Part shown: positions 44,193 through 51,604 of the stretch, piece by piece
How the letters are laid out: the number at the start of each line of letters is the position of its first letter
Numbering within the stretch: the stretch's first letter is position 1
Source of the DNA: Laedolimicola ammoniilytica
Lineage (GTDB): Bacteria; Bacillota; Clostridia; Lachnospirales; Lachnospiraceae
Reading direction: 5' to 3'
Assembly (NCBI RefSeq): GCF_025567165.1
Contig: NZ_JAOQKC010000010.1
Location: 1 to 64,000, forward strand
DNA: 64,000 nucleotides
The notes under the pieces: model-generated
Seen by the model: the letters and a program-made list of their open reading frames with translations, nothing else
Told to the model about the DNA's origin: nothing
Databases searched by the model: none
Made by a program: the position numbers and the translations under genes

Positions 44193-44333
44193 TGGAATAG
44201 GAAATTCCGATAGAATTCCCTATTCCATAAAAGCAAGCAGAGCTTGCAAAGATGCGCACTCGGCGCAGTGGTAGATGGTTGCTGAAGCAACCGCGCCTCG
44301 GCGCGAGAATGTGCCAATGGCACATTCTTTCTT
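44193..44333 (+). repeat. Multi-hairpin intergenic repeat, copy 3 with extra 5' hairpin
   Basis: The 101-base five-hairpin unit spans 44233-44333, with the same extra hairpin upstream (44193-44227) as copy 2. It stands just after the terminator of the TPR operon and upstream of the sigma-F operon. Confidence 0.93.
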
Positions 44334-44489
44334 GCTCTATAGGAAATACCGTGTCACATTAAAGTGTGAAAGCCATGATTCCTATAGAGCAAAAAGCCCC
44401 TCCGGGGGATCGCACTGCGGCGGAATGGAATCATGTCGCTTATGCGACCCGCCGCAGGCGGAGAATCCTGCTTCGCAGGATTCTTTCTT
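44332..44489 (+). repeat. Second multi-hairpin element, different sequence, same design
   Basis: Directly follows copy 3. A 14-bp perfect inverted repeat (TTGCTCTATAGGAA at 44332, TTCCTATAGAGCAA at 44379) is followed by CCCC/GGGG, a nested stem CTGCGGCGG/CCGCCGCAG enclosing GTCGC/GCGAC, and finally AGAATCCTGC/GCAGGATTCT ending in TTCTT. The last hairpin keeps the outer AGAAT...ATTCTTTCTT of the 101-base unit but changes the inner bases in a paired way. Confidence 0.8.
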
Positions 44490-44541
44490 ATTACGCAGGC
44501 CGGGCAGGGGAGGCCTTATTTCCACAGAAAGGAGTAAAAAT

Positions 44542-44874
44542 ATGGGAAAAGAAAGAATGAAACTGGAAAAGCAGACCCTGTATATCCGGCTCCCCATGGA
44601 GCTGGACCATCACAGCGCCGATGCCATCTGCCGGAGGGCCGACGAGCTGGTGCAGGCAAAGGATGTGCGGGAAATCGTCTTTGATTTCTCGGAGACGGAA
44701 TTCTGCGACAGCTCCGGCATTGGGATGCTGATGGGCCGCTACAAGACGATGCAGGCCCTGGGCGGAACCGTGCGGGCCGTCCGGGTGCGGGAGCGGGTAG
44801 CGCGGATTCTGATGCTGTCCGGGGTCATGAAGCTGATTCCGGTGGAACGGATGCAGGGAGGTGTAAAGGCATGA
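44542..44874 (+). CDS. spoIIAA: Anti-sigma F factor antagonist
   Basis: 110 residues from the ATG at 44542 behind AAAGGAG. STAS-domain protein; the phosphorylatable serine lies in FCDSSGIGMLMGR near 54-66. Unphosphorylated protein binds SpoIIAB and frees sigma F in the forespore. It overlaps spoIIAB by ATGA. The upstream region is filled with multi-hairpin elements, and I could not pick out a sigma-H promoter there. Confidence 0.93.
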   Translation: MGKERMKLEKQTLYIRLPMELDHHSADAICRRADELVQAKDVREIVFDFSETEFCDSSGIGMLMGRYKTMQALGGTVRAVRVRERVARILMLSGVMKLIPVERMQGGVKA

Positions 44875-45293
44875 CAAATCGAATGAAGGTAGAGTTTGAC
44901 AGTATCTCCGCCAATGAGGCCTTTGCCCGGGTGACCGTGGCGGCCTTTCTGACCCAGTTGAACCCCAGCGTGGAGGAAGTGGCCGATGTGAAGACGGCGG
45001 TCTCCGAGGCCGTGACCAACGCCATCATCCACGGCTATCAGGGAGAGGTACATACGATTACCATTGAAGGGGAATTGGAAGGAGATTTATTGACTCTGCG
45101 GGTGCGGGATGCGGGTGTGGGTATCGCGGATATCGGTCAGGCCATGGAGCCCTTATATACCTCCAGGCCGGAGCTGGAGCGATCCGGGATGGGCTTCCTC
45201 TTTATGGAGGCCTTTATGGACGAGGTGCAGGTAGAATCGGAGCCGGGGAAAGGCACCTGTGTGACCTTGAAAAAGCGAATCGGCAGGGACTAG
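44871..45293 (+). CDS. spoIIAB: Anti-sigma F factor, serine kinase
   Basis: 140 residues. GHKL-type kinase: N box AVSEAVTNAIIHGY (about 43-56), G1 box RDAGVGIAD, G2-like ERSGMGFLFMEAF, and a final EPGKGTCVTLKK. It phosphorylates SpoIIAA and holds sigma F inactive in the predivisional cell and mother cell. Coupled to spoIIAA by ATGA and 2 bases before sigF. Confidence 0.95.
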   Translation: MTNRMKVEFDSISANEAFARVTVAAFLTQLNPSVEEVADVKTAVSEAVTNAIIHGYQGEVHTITIEGELEGDLLTLRVRDAGVGIADIGQAMEPLYTSRPELERSGMGFLFMEAFMDEVQVESEPGKGTCVTLKKRIGRD

Positions 45294-45295
45294 CG

Positions 45296-46012
45296 ATGGA
45301 GCGCACCGCCGAACTGATTCGCAGGTCACAGGACGGAGATAAAGAGGCGAGAGACACACTGATTCAGGAAAATATGGGACTGGTCCACCATGTGGTCCGC
45401 CGTTTCCTGGGAAGGGGAGCGGAGGCCGAGGATCTGACCCAGATCGGAGCTATAGGACTGATGAAGGCCATTGAGCGTTTTGATTTGAGCTATGAGGTGC
45501 GGTTCTCTACCTATGCGGTACCCATGATAGCCGGGGAAATCAGGCGGTTTCTCCGGGACGACAGTATGCTGAAGGTGAGCCGTTCCCTAAAGGAGCTGGC
45601 TGTGAAGGCCGCAAAGCTTAGGGAGAAGCTTTTCATGGAGCAGGGCGAGGAGCCGGGAATTCCGGAGCTGGCGCGGCAGCTGGGGGTGGAGCCGGAGGAG
45701 CTGGTGTTGGCCTGTGATAGCTGCAGCGAGGTGGAATCCCTGCACAAAATCATTTACCAGGGGGACGGGGAGGGCGTAAGCCTCATGGAGCGTGTGGAGG
45801 AGAAGAGGGACGAGCAGGAGGCGCTGCTGACCGGTATGCTGGTGCGGGAGCTTCTGGATACACTGGAGCCGAAGGAACGTCGGCTGATCCTGCTCCGGTT
45901 CTTCTATGATAAGACTCAGGCCCAGGTGGCCGGGGAGCTTGGGATGACCCAGGTGCAGGTGTCGCGGCTGGAGAAAAAGATTCTTTTGACCCTGAAAAAG
46001 CGGGTCGGATAG
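45296..46012 (+). CDS. sigF: RNA polymerase sigma factor sigma-F (early forespore)
   Basis: 238 residues. Region 2 contains AEDLTQIGAIGLMKAIERFD and VRFSTYAVPMIAGEIRRFLRDD; region 4 ends with DKTQAQVAGELGMTQVQVSRLEKKIL. Gene order spoIIAA-spoIIAB-sigF leaves little doubt between sigma F and the related sigma G. It directs the first forespore genes. It shows that the organism belongs to a sporulating lineage. Confidence 0.95.
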   Translation: MERTAELIRRSQDGDKEARDTLIQENMGLVHHVVRRFLGRGAEAEDLTQIGAIGLMKAIERFDLSYEVRFSTYAVPMIAGEIRRFLRDDSMLKVSRSLKELAVKAAKLREKLFMEQGEEPGIPELARQLGVEPEELVLACDSCSEVESLHKIIYQGDGEGVSLMERVEEKRDEQEALLTGMLVRELLDTLEPKERRLILLRFFYDKTQAQVAGELGMTQVQVSRLEKKILLTLKKRVG

Positions 46013-46051
46013 GGAAAAAAGCGAAAAATCGCGAAAATCTGTAAAAAAACC

Positions 46052-46080
46052 TTGAAATGTGGAGTTTGAAAGGCTATAAT
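46052..46080 (+). promoter_or_regulatory. Strong sigma-A promoter upstream of the ABC transporter
   Basis: TTGAAA, a 17-base spacer and TATAAT. Transcription would begin near 46087, just before a terminator hairpin. Confidence 0.75.
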
Positions 46081-46095
46081 GTCCCCAGAAACAAT

Positions 46096-46141
46096 GGAGT
46101 TTCAGGAAGGCAAAAGTGTACCTTCCTGAAGCTCCTTTTTT
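46096..46141 (+). terminator. Terminator-like hairpin just after a promoter
   Basis: GGAGTTTCAGGAAGG pairs with CCTTCCTGAAGCTCC, followed by six T residues. It may end the sigF operon, or act as an attenuator for the amino-acid transporter, since a strong promoter lies immediately upstream. Confidence 0.85.
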
Positions 46142-46281
46142 ACGCGAGCAACGAGTCAAGGTCCGTGCTTGCACGAGACCTTGACGGTGCTAAGCGCCAG
46201 TGGCGCTTGTTCAGCACTGACCGAAGTGGAACGTAGATGCCGCGATAACGAGTAAAATTCGCGAAGCGTATTTTATCTCGT
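46142..46281 (+). repeat. Third multi-hairpin element, in the ABC transporter leader
   Basis: Three long stem-loops in a row: GTCAAGGTC/GACCTTGAC (46155-46185), GTGCT plus AAGCGCC against GGCGCTT plus AGCAC (46187-46217), and ACGAGTAAAAT/ATTTTATCTCGT (46248-46281). No coding frame is seen. It occupies the leader between a strong promoter and the substrate-binding protein gene. Confidence 0.75.
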
Positions 46282-46305
46282 TTCCATTTGAAGGAGGAGA
46301 ATATT

Positions 46306-47202
46306 ATGAAAAACAGATTATTTGCATTGACCACAGCCGCTGTACTGGCTGTATCCCTGACCGCCTGCGGTTCCAAGGCAGAGGAGCCTGCGGCAGCAGA
46401 CACCAAGACAGAAGCTGCAGAGGACACGGCTTCCGCAGATACCACAGGAGATAAGAAAGTCCTGAAAGTAGCCATGGAGTGCGGATATGCGCCGTACAAC
46501 TGGACACAGCCGGACGATTCCAACGGAGCCGTTCCCATCAACGACAGCTCCGATTACGCTTATGGTTATGATGTTATGATGGCGAAGAAGATTGCGGATG
46601 AGCTGGGCTATGAGCTGCAGATTGTAAAGCTTGACTGGGATTCTCTGGTACCGGCGGTACAGTCCGGAACCGTAGATTGCGTCATCGCAGGCCAGTCCAT
46701 CACATCGGAACGTCTGGAAATGGTAGATTTTTCCAACCCATATTACTATGCATCCGTAGTCAGCCTGGTAAAGCAGGACGGACCGCTGGCTGACGCCAAG
46801 GGTATCTCCGATTTTGAGGGCGCGACCTGTACTTCCCAGCTGGGAACCATCTGGTATGACGTATGCCTGCCCCAGATCAAGGACGCCAATATTCAGCCTG
46901 CACAGGAGTCTGCGCCGGCTATGTTGGTGGCTCTGGAGAGCGGACGTACAGACCTGGTTGTAACCGATATGCCGACCGCAAAGGCAGCCTGCGTAGCTTA
47001 CCCGGATTTGAAGCTTCTGGACTTCACAGATACAGACGATGATTTCGCGGTTTCTGACGAGGAAATCAACATCGGAATCTCTGTACAGAAGGGCAATACC
47101 GAGCTTCTGGACGGCATTAACAGCGTACTGGCTACCATGACGGTAGATGACTTCAACAGCATGATGGATGAGGCAATTTCTGTACAACCGCTGTCTGAGT
47201 AA
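46306..47202 (+). CDS. Amino-acid ABC transporter substrate-binding lipoprotein
   Basis: 298 residues from the ATG at 46306 behind AAGGAGGAG. Signal peptide with lipobox LTAC (C at about 20), then a Glu/Ala/Thr-rich linker, then a family-3 solute-binding domain: LKVAMECGYAPYNWTQ, YGYDVMMAKKIADELGYELQ and SGTVDCVIAGQSITSERLE. The polar amino-acid type is likely; the exact ligand is not told by sequence. A longer insert (PDDSNGAVPINDSSDYAYG) sits near the binding cleft. The permease and ATPase genes follow. Confidence 0.92.
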   Translation: MKNRLFALTTAAVLAVSLTACGSKAEEPAAADTKTEAAEDTASADTTGDKKVLKVAMECGYAPYNWTQPDDSNGAVPINDSSDYAYGYDVMMAKKIADELGYELQIVKLDWDSLVPAVQSGTVDCVIAGQSITSERLEMVDFSNPYYYASVVSLVKQDGPLADAKGISDFEGATCTSQLGTIWYDVCLPQIKDANIQPAQESAPAMLVALESGRTDLVVTDMPTAKAACVAYPDLKLLDFTDTDDDFAVSDEEINIGISVQKGNTELLDGINSVLATMTVDDFNSMMDEAISVQPLSE

Positions 47203-47330
47203 AAATATGGAAAAATTGAAAGAGCGTAGATACGCCCTTTCGCGAAATTTACAGAGAAAAGTTTGGCGTAACTGTGAGCGTATGAAACAGTTACATTTTT
47301 AGGAAAATAAAAGGGAGCTGTGAACATAAG

Positions 47331-48134
47331 ATGTCCATATCAAATATGAATTTCCTGGAGAGAATCCTATATCTGCTCCAGCGCTACGGCGTTTCGTATC
47401 TGAAGGGAGCCGGAACGACGCTGGCAATCGCGCTGGTATCCACAGCCATTGGCTGTCTGATTGGCTTTGTGGTGGGCGTAGTACAGACCATTCCGGTGGA
47501 TAAGAAGCGTGACAGCGCCGCGAAGCGGGGACTTCTGCGGGTAGTGAAAATGATTCTGAAGGCCTACGTGGAGCTGTTCCGCGGTACGCCTATGATTGTA
47601 CAGGCAGTCTTTATCTATTACGGTCTGTCACAGATGTTTCAGATTCAGCTGGGAATGTGGTCCGCCGCGTTCCTGGTGGTATCCATTAACACAGGAGCCT
47701 ATATGGCGGAATCGGTCCGGGGCGGAATTATTTCCGTGGATCCCGGTCAGATGGAGGGCGCCAAGGCCATCGGCATGACCCATGTGCAGGCCATGAAAAA
47801 TGTCATCCTGCCCCAGGCCATCCGGAATATTATGCCGCAGATCGGCAACAACCTGATCATCAACATCAAGGATACGTCGGTGCTGTCTGTCATCAGTATC
47901 GTGGATCTGTTCTTTGTACATAAGAGCGTGGCGGGTGCGCTGTATACCTATTTTGAGTCAGCGACCATCGTAATGGCCATTTATCTGACCATGACGCTGG
48001 TGACCTCGAGGCTCTTACTTCTGGTGGAGAAGAAGATGGACGGCGACGCCAATTATGAGCTGGTGGATACCATGGATATCGGCAACCAGCTTCGTACCAT
48101 CCGGGAAAATGACGGGGAAGGGAGACGCGGATAA
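47331..48134 (+). CDS. Amino-acid ABC transporter permease
   Basis: 267 residues. HisM/GlnP-type inner-membrane subunit with about five helices and the EAA loop GGIISVDPGQMEGAKAIGMTH near 129-149, which docks on the ATPase. The ELFRGTPMIVQ segment near 83-93 is a family hallmark. Stop codon TAA overlaps the ATPase ATG by one base. The 128-bp gap before it holds no clear terminator, so the three genes form one operon. Confidence 0.95.
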   Translation: MSISNMNFLERILYLLQRYGVSYLKGAGTTLAIALVSTAIGCLIGFVVGVVQTIPVDKKRDSAAKRGLLRVVKMILKAYVELFRGTPMIVQAVFIYYGLSQMFQIQLGMWSAAFLVVSINTGAYMAESVRGGIISVDPGQMEGAKAIGMTHVQAMKNVILPQAIRNIMPQIGNNLIINIKDTSVLSVISIVDLFFVHKSVAGALYTYFESATIVMAIYLTMTLVTSRLLLLVEKKMDGDANYELVDTMDIGNQLRTIRENDGEGRRG

Positions 48135-48886
48135 TGAGTGAGAAAGAACTGATTCTGCAGGTTTCCCATCTGCAGAAGAGCTTTGGAAATCATGCGGTTT
48201 TGAATGATATTGATTTTGAGGTATGTAAAGGGGATGTGGTGTCCATTATCGGCGCTTCCGGTTCCGGTAAGTCTACCATGCTCCGCTGCATCAATCTTCT
48301 GGAAGAACCGGGCGGAGGTGCGATTCTGTTTCACGGACAGGATATCACGGATCCGAAGGTCAATGTGCCGGCTTATCGTGCCAAGGTGGGTATGGTGTTC
48401 CAGAATTTCAATCTGTTTAATAATATGACGGTGCTGGAGAACTGTATCGTCGGCCAGGTGAAGGTGGCGAAGAAGAAGCCGGAGGAGGCCCGGGAGAGTG
48501 CGATCCGGTATCTCCGACAGGTAGGTATGGAGCCTTTTCTGAATGCCAAGCCCCGGCAGCTGTCGGGCGGTCAGAAGCAGCGTGTGGCCATCGCCCGGGC
48601 CCTGGCTATGGAGCCGGAAGTGCTGCTCTTTGACGAGCCGACTTCCGCGTTGGATCCCCAGATGGTGGGCGAGGTCTTAAGCGTCATGGAGGATCTGGCG
48701 AAGCAGGGGCTGACCATGCTGGTGGTGACCCATGAGATGGCTTTCGCGCGGGATGTGTCCACCCATGTGATTTACATGTCCGAGGGCGTTATCGAGGAAG
48801 AGGGCACGCCGGAGCAGATCTTCGGGGCGCCGAAGAGCGATAAGACGAAGGAGTTCCTGGCGCGGTTCCGAAATACGAGTATCTAA
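48134..48886 (+). CDS. Amino-acid ABC transporter ATP-binding protein
   Basis: 250 residues. Walker A GASGSGKST near 38-46, signature LSGGQKQR near 141-148, Walker B EVLLFDEPTSALDP near 160-173, and switch His in VVTHEMAFA. Typical GlnQ/HisP length and composition. It energises uptake with the permease and binding protein upstream. Confidence 0.96.
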   Translation: MSEKELILQVSHLQKSFGNHAVLNDIDFEVCKGDVVSIIGASGSGKSTMLRCINLLEEPGGGAILFHGQDITDPKVNVPAYRAKVGMVFQNFNLFNNMTVLENCIVGQVKVAKKKPEEARESAIRYLRQVGMEPFLNAKPRQLSGGQKQRVAIARALAMEPEVLLFDEPTSALDPQMVGEVLSVMEDLAKQGLTMLVVTHEMAFARDVSTHVIYMSEGVIEEEGTPEQIFGAPKSDKTKEFLARFRNTSI

Positions 48887-48896
48887 TTTCAGAAAA

Positions 48897-48927
48897 AGTG
48901 TGCGTTGAAAAACGCATACTTTTTTTA
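48897..48927 (+). terminator. Terminator of the amino-acid ABC operon
   Basis: AGTGTGCGTT pairs with AACGCATACT, loop GAAA, followed by seven T residues. Confidence 0.9.
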
Positions 48928-48979
48928 TTTGGGAGCACACTAATTTTCAGAAACGGAGTTTGAAAAGGAGGTGGCTTCC

Positions 48980-49132
48980 ATGAATCATACGAAGTATCGG
49001 GTGTGGCTGTGGATGATGCTGCTGGTGCTGGTGACGGCGGGTGTGGCCTGGTATCTGCTGGCACAGGATAAGGAGGAGCCGATGACGGACGGAACGCTGG
49101 TGTATCGGACGGTGCAGGAGGAGCTGGCGTGA
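48980..49132 (+). CDS. Small single-pass membrane protein upstream of spoVAB
   Basis: 50 residues, ATG behind AAAGGAGGTGG. One membrane helix (VWLWMMLLVLVTAGVAWYLLA near 8-28) is followed by a short polar tail. Its stop codon overlaps the GTG start of spoVAB. It is not spoVAA, which is found at 55521. No family recognised. The very good ribosome site and coupling argue that it is real and co-expressed with spoVAB and spoVAC during sporulation. Confidence 0.7.
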   Translation: MNHTKYRVWLWMMLLVLVTAGVAWYLLAQDKEEPMTDGTLVYRTVQEELA

Positions 49133-49548
49133 GCAGCTGGAAGCAGGTGCTGATGGCGGCGGTGGGCCTAAGTGCCGGGATTGGCGTGGCGGGAGGGGTC
49201 TTTGCGCTGATTATCGCATTGGGAATCGTGTCGGAGTTCGCGGATCAGACCCGCACGGCCCGTCATATCTTCTGGTACGAGGACGCGGTCTCCGCAGGGG
49301 CCATTCTGGGAAATGCGATTAGTGTGTATCAGATAGTACTGCCGCTGGGGCAGGTGGGGGCAGGAGTCTTTGGCCTGTTTTCCGGCGTCTTTGTGGGGAC
49401 CTGGGCCATGGCGCTGACGGAGATCGTGAATATCGTGCCGATTTTTACCAGGCGGATGGATCTGCGCAGAGGGCTTGGGCTGATGATCGCGTCCATGGCG
49501 GCGGGACGGACGGTTGGGTCGTTTCTGTACTATTATTTCCGATTTTAG
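49129..49548 (+). CDS. spoVAB: Stage V sporulation protein AB
   Basis: 139 residues from a GTG that overlaps the stop of the 50-aa gene. About four hydrophobic segments, with GLSAGIGVAGGVFALIIALGIV, then ARHIFWYEDAVSAGAILG and FGLFSGVFVGTWAMALTEIVNIVPI, the glycine-rich pattern of SpoVAB. Spore inner-membrane protein needed, with other SpoVA proteins, for Ca-dipicolinate uptake. Normal length. Confidence 0.85.
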   Translation: MSSWKQVLMAAVGLSAGIGVAGGVFALIIALGIVSEFADQTRTARHIFWYEDAVSAGAILGNAISVYQIVLPLGQVGAGVFGLFSGVFVGTWAMALTEIVNIVPIFTRRMDLRRGLGLMIASMAAGRTVGSFLYYYFRF

Positions 49549-49560
49549 GAGGAAAATACA

Positions 49561-50040
49561 ATGAAAGAATTCCGTCGGCAGCAGCCGGACGAGCAGGGAA
49601 AGCAGCAATATAACCAGTATGTAAAGGACGTGACGCCCACCCATGAGCTTGGCAGTCAGATGGCGAAGGCCTTTATGACGGGCGGGATTATCTGCTGTAT
49701 GGGGCAGTGGATTATCAATTATGCGTTGAGCGCAGGTCTCGACGAGGAGGCCGCCGGAAGCTGGTGCTCTTTGATTCTGGTGCTGATAAGCGCCGTCCTG
49801 ACCGGCTTCAATCTTTTTCCCTCTATCGCCAAATGGGGCGGCGCAGGCGCGCTGGTTCCGATTACCGGCTTCGCCAACAGCGTGGCGGCCCCGGCCATCG
49901 AGTACCAGAAGGAAGGCCAGGTTTTCGGCATCGGCTGCAAGATTTTTACCATCGCCGGGCCGGTGATTCTGTATGGCATTTTTACCAGTTGGGTACTGGG
50001 ACTGGGATACTGGGTCCTGAAGATACTGGGAATAATATAG
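49561..50040 (+). CDS. spoVAC: Stage V sporulation protein AC
   Basis: 159 residues. SpoVAC forms a mechanosensitive channel in the spore inner membrane for dipicolinic acid. Family features: the N-terminal YNQYVKDVTPTHELGSQMAKAF segment, GGIICCMGQ, then KWGGAGALVPITGFANSVAAPAIEYQKEG, which is conserved in SpoVAC/SpoVAE. 12 bases after spoVAB behind AGGAGGA. Normally followed directly by spoVAD, but here an unrelated block intervenes. Confidence 0.93.
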   Translation: MKEFRRQQPDEQGKQQYNQYVKDVTPTHELGSQMAKAFMTGGIICCMGQWIINYALSAGLDEEAAGSWCSLILVLISAVLTGFNLFPSIAKWGGAGALVPITGFANSVAAPAIEYQKEGQVFGIGCKIFTIAGPVILYGIFTSWVLGLGYWVLKILGII

Positions 50041-50043
50041 AAT

Positions 50044-50062
50044 ACCTATTGACAAAGTAGGT
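50044..50062. promoter_or_regulatory. Inverted repeat over the -35 box, possible Rrf2/CymR-type site
   Basis: ACCTA, 9 bases, TAGGT spans the TTGACA of the nhaC promoter. CCTA...TAGG arms of this kind are seen in sites of Rrf2-family regulators of cysteine metabolism; the assignment is inference. Confidence 0.4.
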
Positions 50063-50077
50063 TAATAAAGGTATGAT
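50049..50077 (+). promoter_or_regulatory. Promoter of the nhaC-patB-oxidoreductase block
   Basis: TTGACA, a 17-base spacer and TATGAT, starting 9 bases after the spoVAC stop codon. Confidence 0.85.
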
Positions 50078-50154
50078 AGCAAAAAGTAGAGTAGATGTTC
50101 AGCAATTTTGCAGCTACAAAGTGACAACCAATGATGAAAGGCAGGAATCTTCTA

Positions 50155-51519
50155 ATGAATTACGGCATTTACAGTATCTTACCGTCTCTGGCAGCCATCG
50201 TTCTGGCGCTGGTGACGAAAAATGTATTTATCGCGCTCTTTATCGCGCTGATTCTGGGCAATTTTATTCTGAATCCTAACCTGGTCAGCGTACTGGTGGG
50301 CACGAAAGATATGATGGTGGACGTATTTTCCAGCCACTCCAGCACCTCCATTATCTTCATTCTGCTGATGCTGGGCGGACTCTTCTATCTGATAGAGAAG
50401 GCGGGCGGCTTAAAGGGCTTTACCCACTTTATGATTGCCAGGCGCAGCGTAGTCAAGTCACGGGTGGGCGCAGAGCTGTTCACCTGGCTCATTGGCGTGC
50501 TGATGTTCCTGGACGGCACCATGAGCGTTATGATTACGGGAGCCATCGCAAGACCATTTACCAAAGCCTTCAAAATCTCTCCGGAGAAGACGGCGTGGAT
50601 CGTGCATTCCACGGCGACGCCCATGTCCATTCTGATTCCGATTGCGGCTTACGGTCCGTATATCGCCAGCTTCATCGAGGCACAGGGTATCGCGGATCCC
50701 ACTTCTGTAATGGTGCGCAGTATTGGCTTCAATTTCTACTGCATCATGGCTGTCGTGGGCGTGGCGGTATTTACCCTGTTACATATCGAGTACGGCCCCA
50801 TGAAGAAGGTGGAAGAAGCCTATAAGAACGAAAATGACGCGGACGAGAGCGTTCTTGCAGGCGAAGTGGAGCATCCGGGTACCGGCAAGGCTCGCTATCT
50901 GGTAGTTCCGCTGGCAATTATGATTGGTTTTGCGCTGGTGTATTTCTTCACGGCTGGCGACAGTGAGACAGGACTGATCCTGGGCATCTTCTTCGGAAGC
51001 CTGTACCTGATGCTGGATCTGGCTATCCAAAAAGTCATGAAGTTCGGCGAGACGCTGGACATCTTTTTTCAGGGATGCGGAAGCATGACCGGTATCGTAG
51101 CTATCATGGTATTTGCCTATGCCCTCAGTAACCTTTTAGGAGAACTTGGAACCGCAGAGTTCCTGTCCGGCGTGCTGGTACAGCTCATTTCCCCGACGGT
51201 ATTTACGGCGCTTGCGTTTATCGTGACCTGCCTCTTATCCTTCTCCACCGGAACCAGCGCGGGAAGCATCGCGATTATGATGCCGGTGCTGCTGCCCATG
51301 GCCCTGTCCCTGAATGTGTCCATTCCGCTGATTACGGGAGCCATCGCAGGCGGCGCGGTGTTCGGAGACCACACTTCCCCGATTTCTGATACCACGGTAA
51401 TGACCTGCTCCTCCTGCGACTGCGACGTGGTGTCCCATGTGAAAACCCAGCTGCCTTACGCGCTGACCTTCGCGGCTATCGCGGTGGTGATTTATCTGGT
51501 GCTGGGTTTTGTGATGTAA
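50155..51519 (+). CDS. NhaC-family Na+/H+ antiporter-like transporter
   Basis: 454 residues from the ATG at 50155. About eleven membrane helices. GAVFGDHTSPISDTTVMT near 408-425 is the hallmark of the NhaC family, and FSTGTSAGSIAIMMPVLLP precedes it. Some family members exchange amino-acid-derived substrates (malate/lactate or Na+/tyrosine-like) rather than simple H+. Neighbouring patB suggests that a sulfur amino acid or its product may be the cargo; plain Na+/H+ exchange is the default reading. The promoter lies 78 bases upstream. Confidence 0.85.
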   Translation: MNYGIYSILPSLAAIVLALVTKNVFIALFIALILGNFILNPNLVSVLVGTKDMMVDVFSSHSSTSIIFILLMLGGLFYLIEKAGGLKGFTHFMIARRSVVKSRVGAELFTWLIGVLMFLDGTMSVMITGAIARPFTKAFKISPEKTAWIVHSTATPMSILIPIAAYGPYIASFIEAQGIADPTSVMVRSIGFNFYCIMAVVGVAVFTLLHIEYGPMKKVEEAYKNENDADESVLAGEVEHPGTGKARYLVVPLAIMIGFALVYFFTAGDSETGLILGIFFGSLYLMLDLAIQKVMKFGETLDIFFQGCGSMTGIVAIMVFAYALSNLLGELGTAEFLSGVLVQLISPTVFTALAFIVTCLLSFSTGTSAGSIAIMMPVLLPMALSLNVSIPLITGAIAGGAVFGDHTSPISDTTVMTCSSCDCDVVSHVKTQLPYALTFAAIAVVIYLVLGFVM

Positions 51520-51604
51520 TATATGGAAGCCCCGCAGGATATATAGTATAATCAAATTCATACAGATTGTTGTATATATGGAGCTGTAGGAAAGAGATGC
51601 AAAT

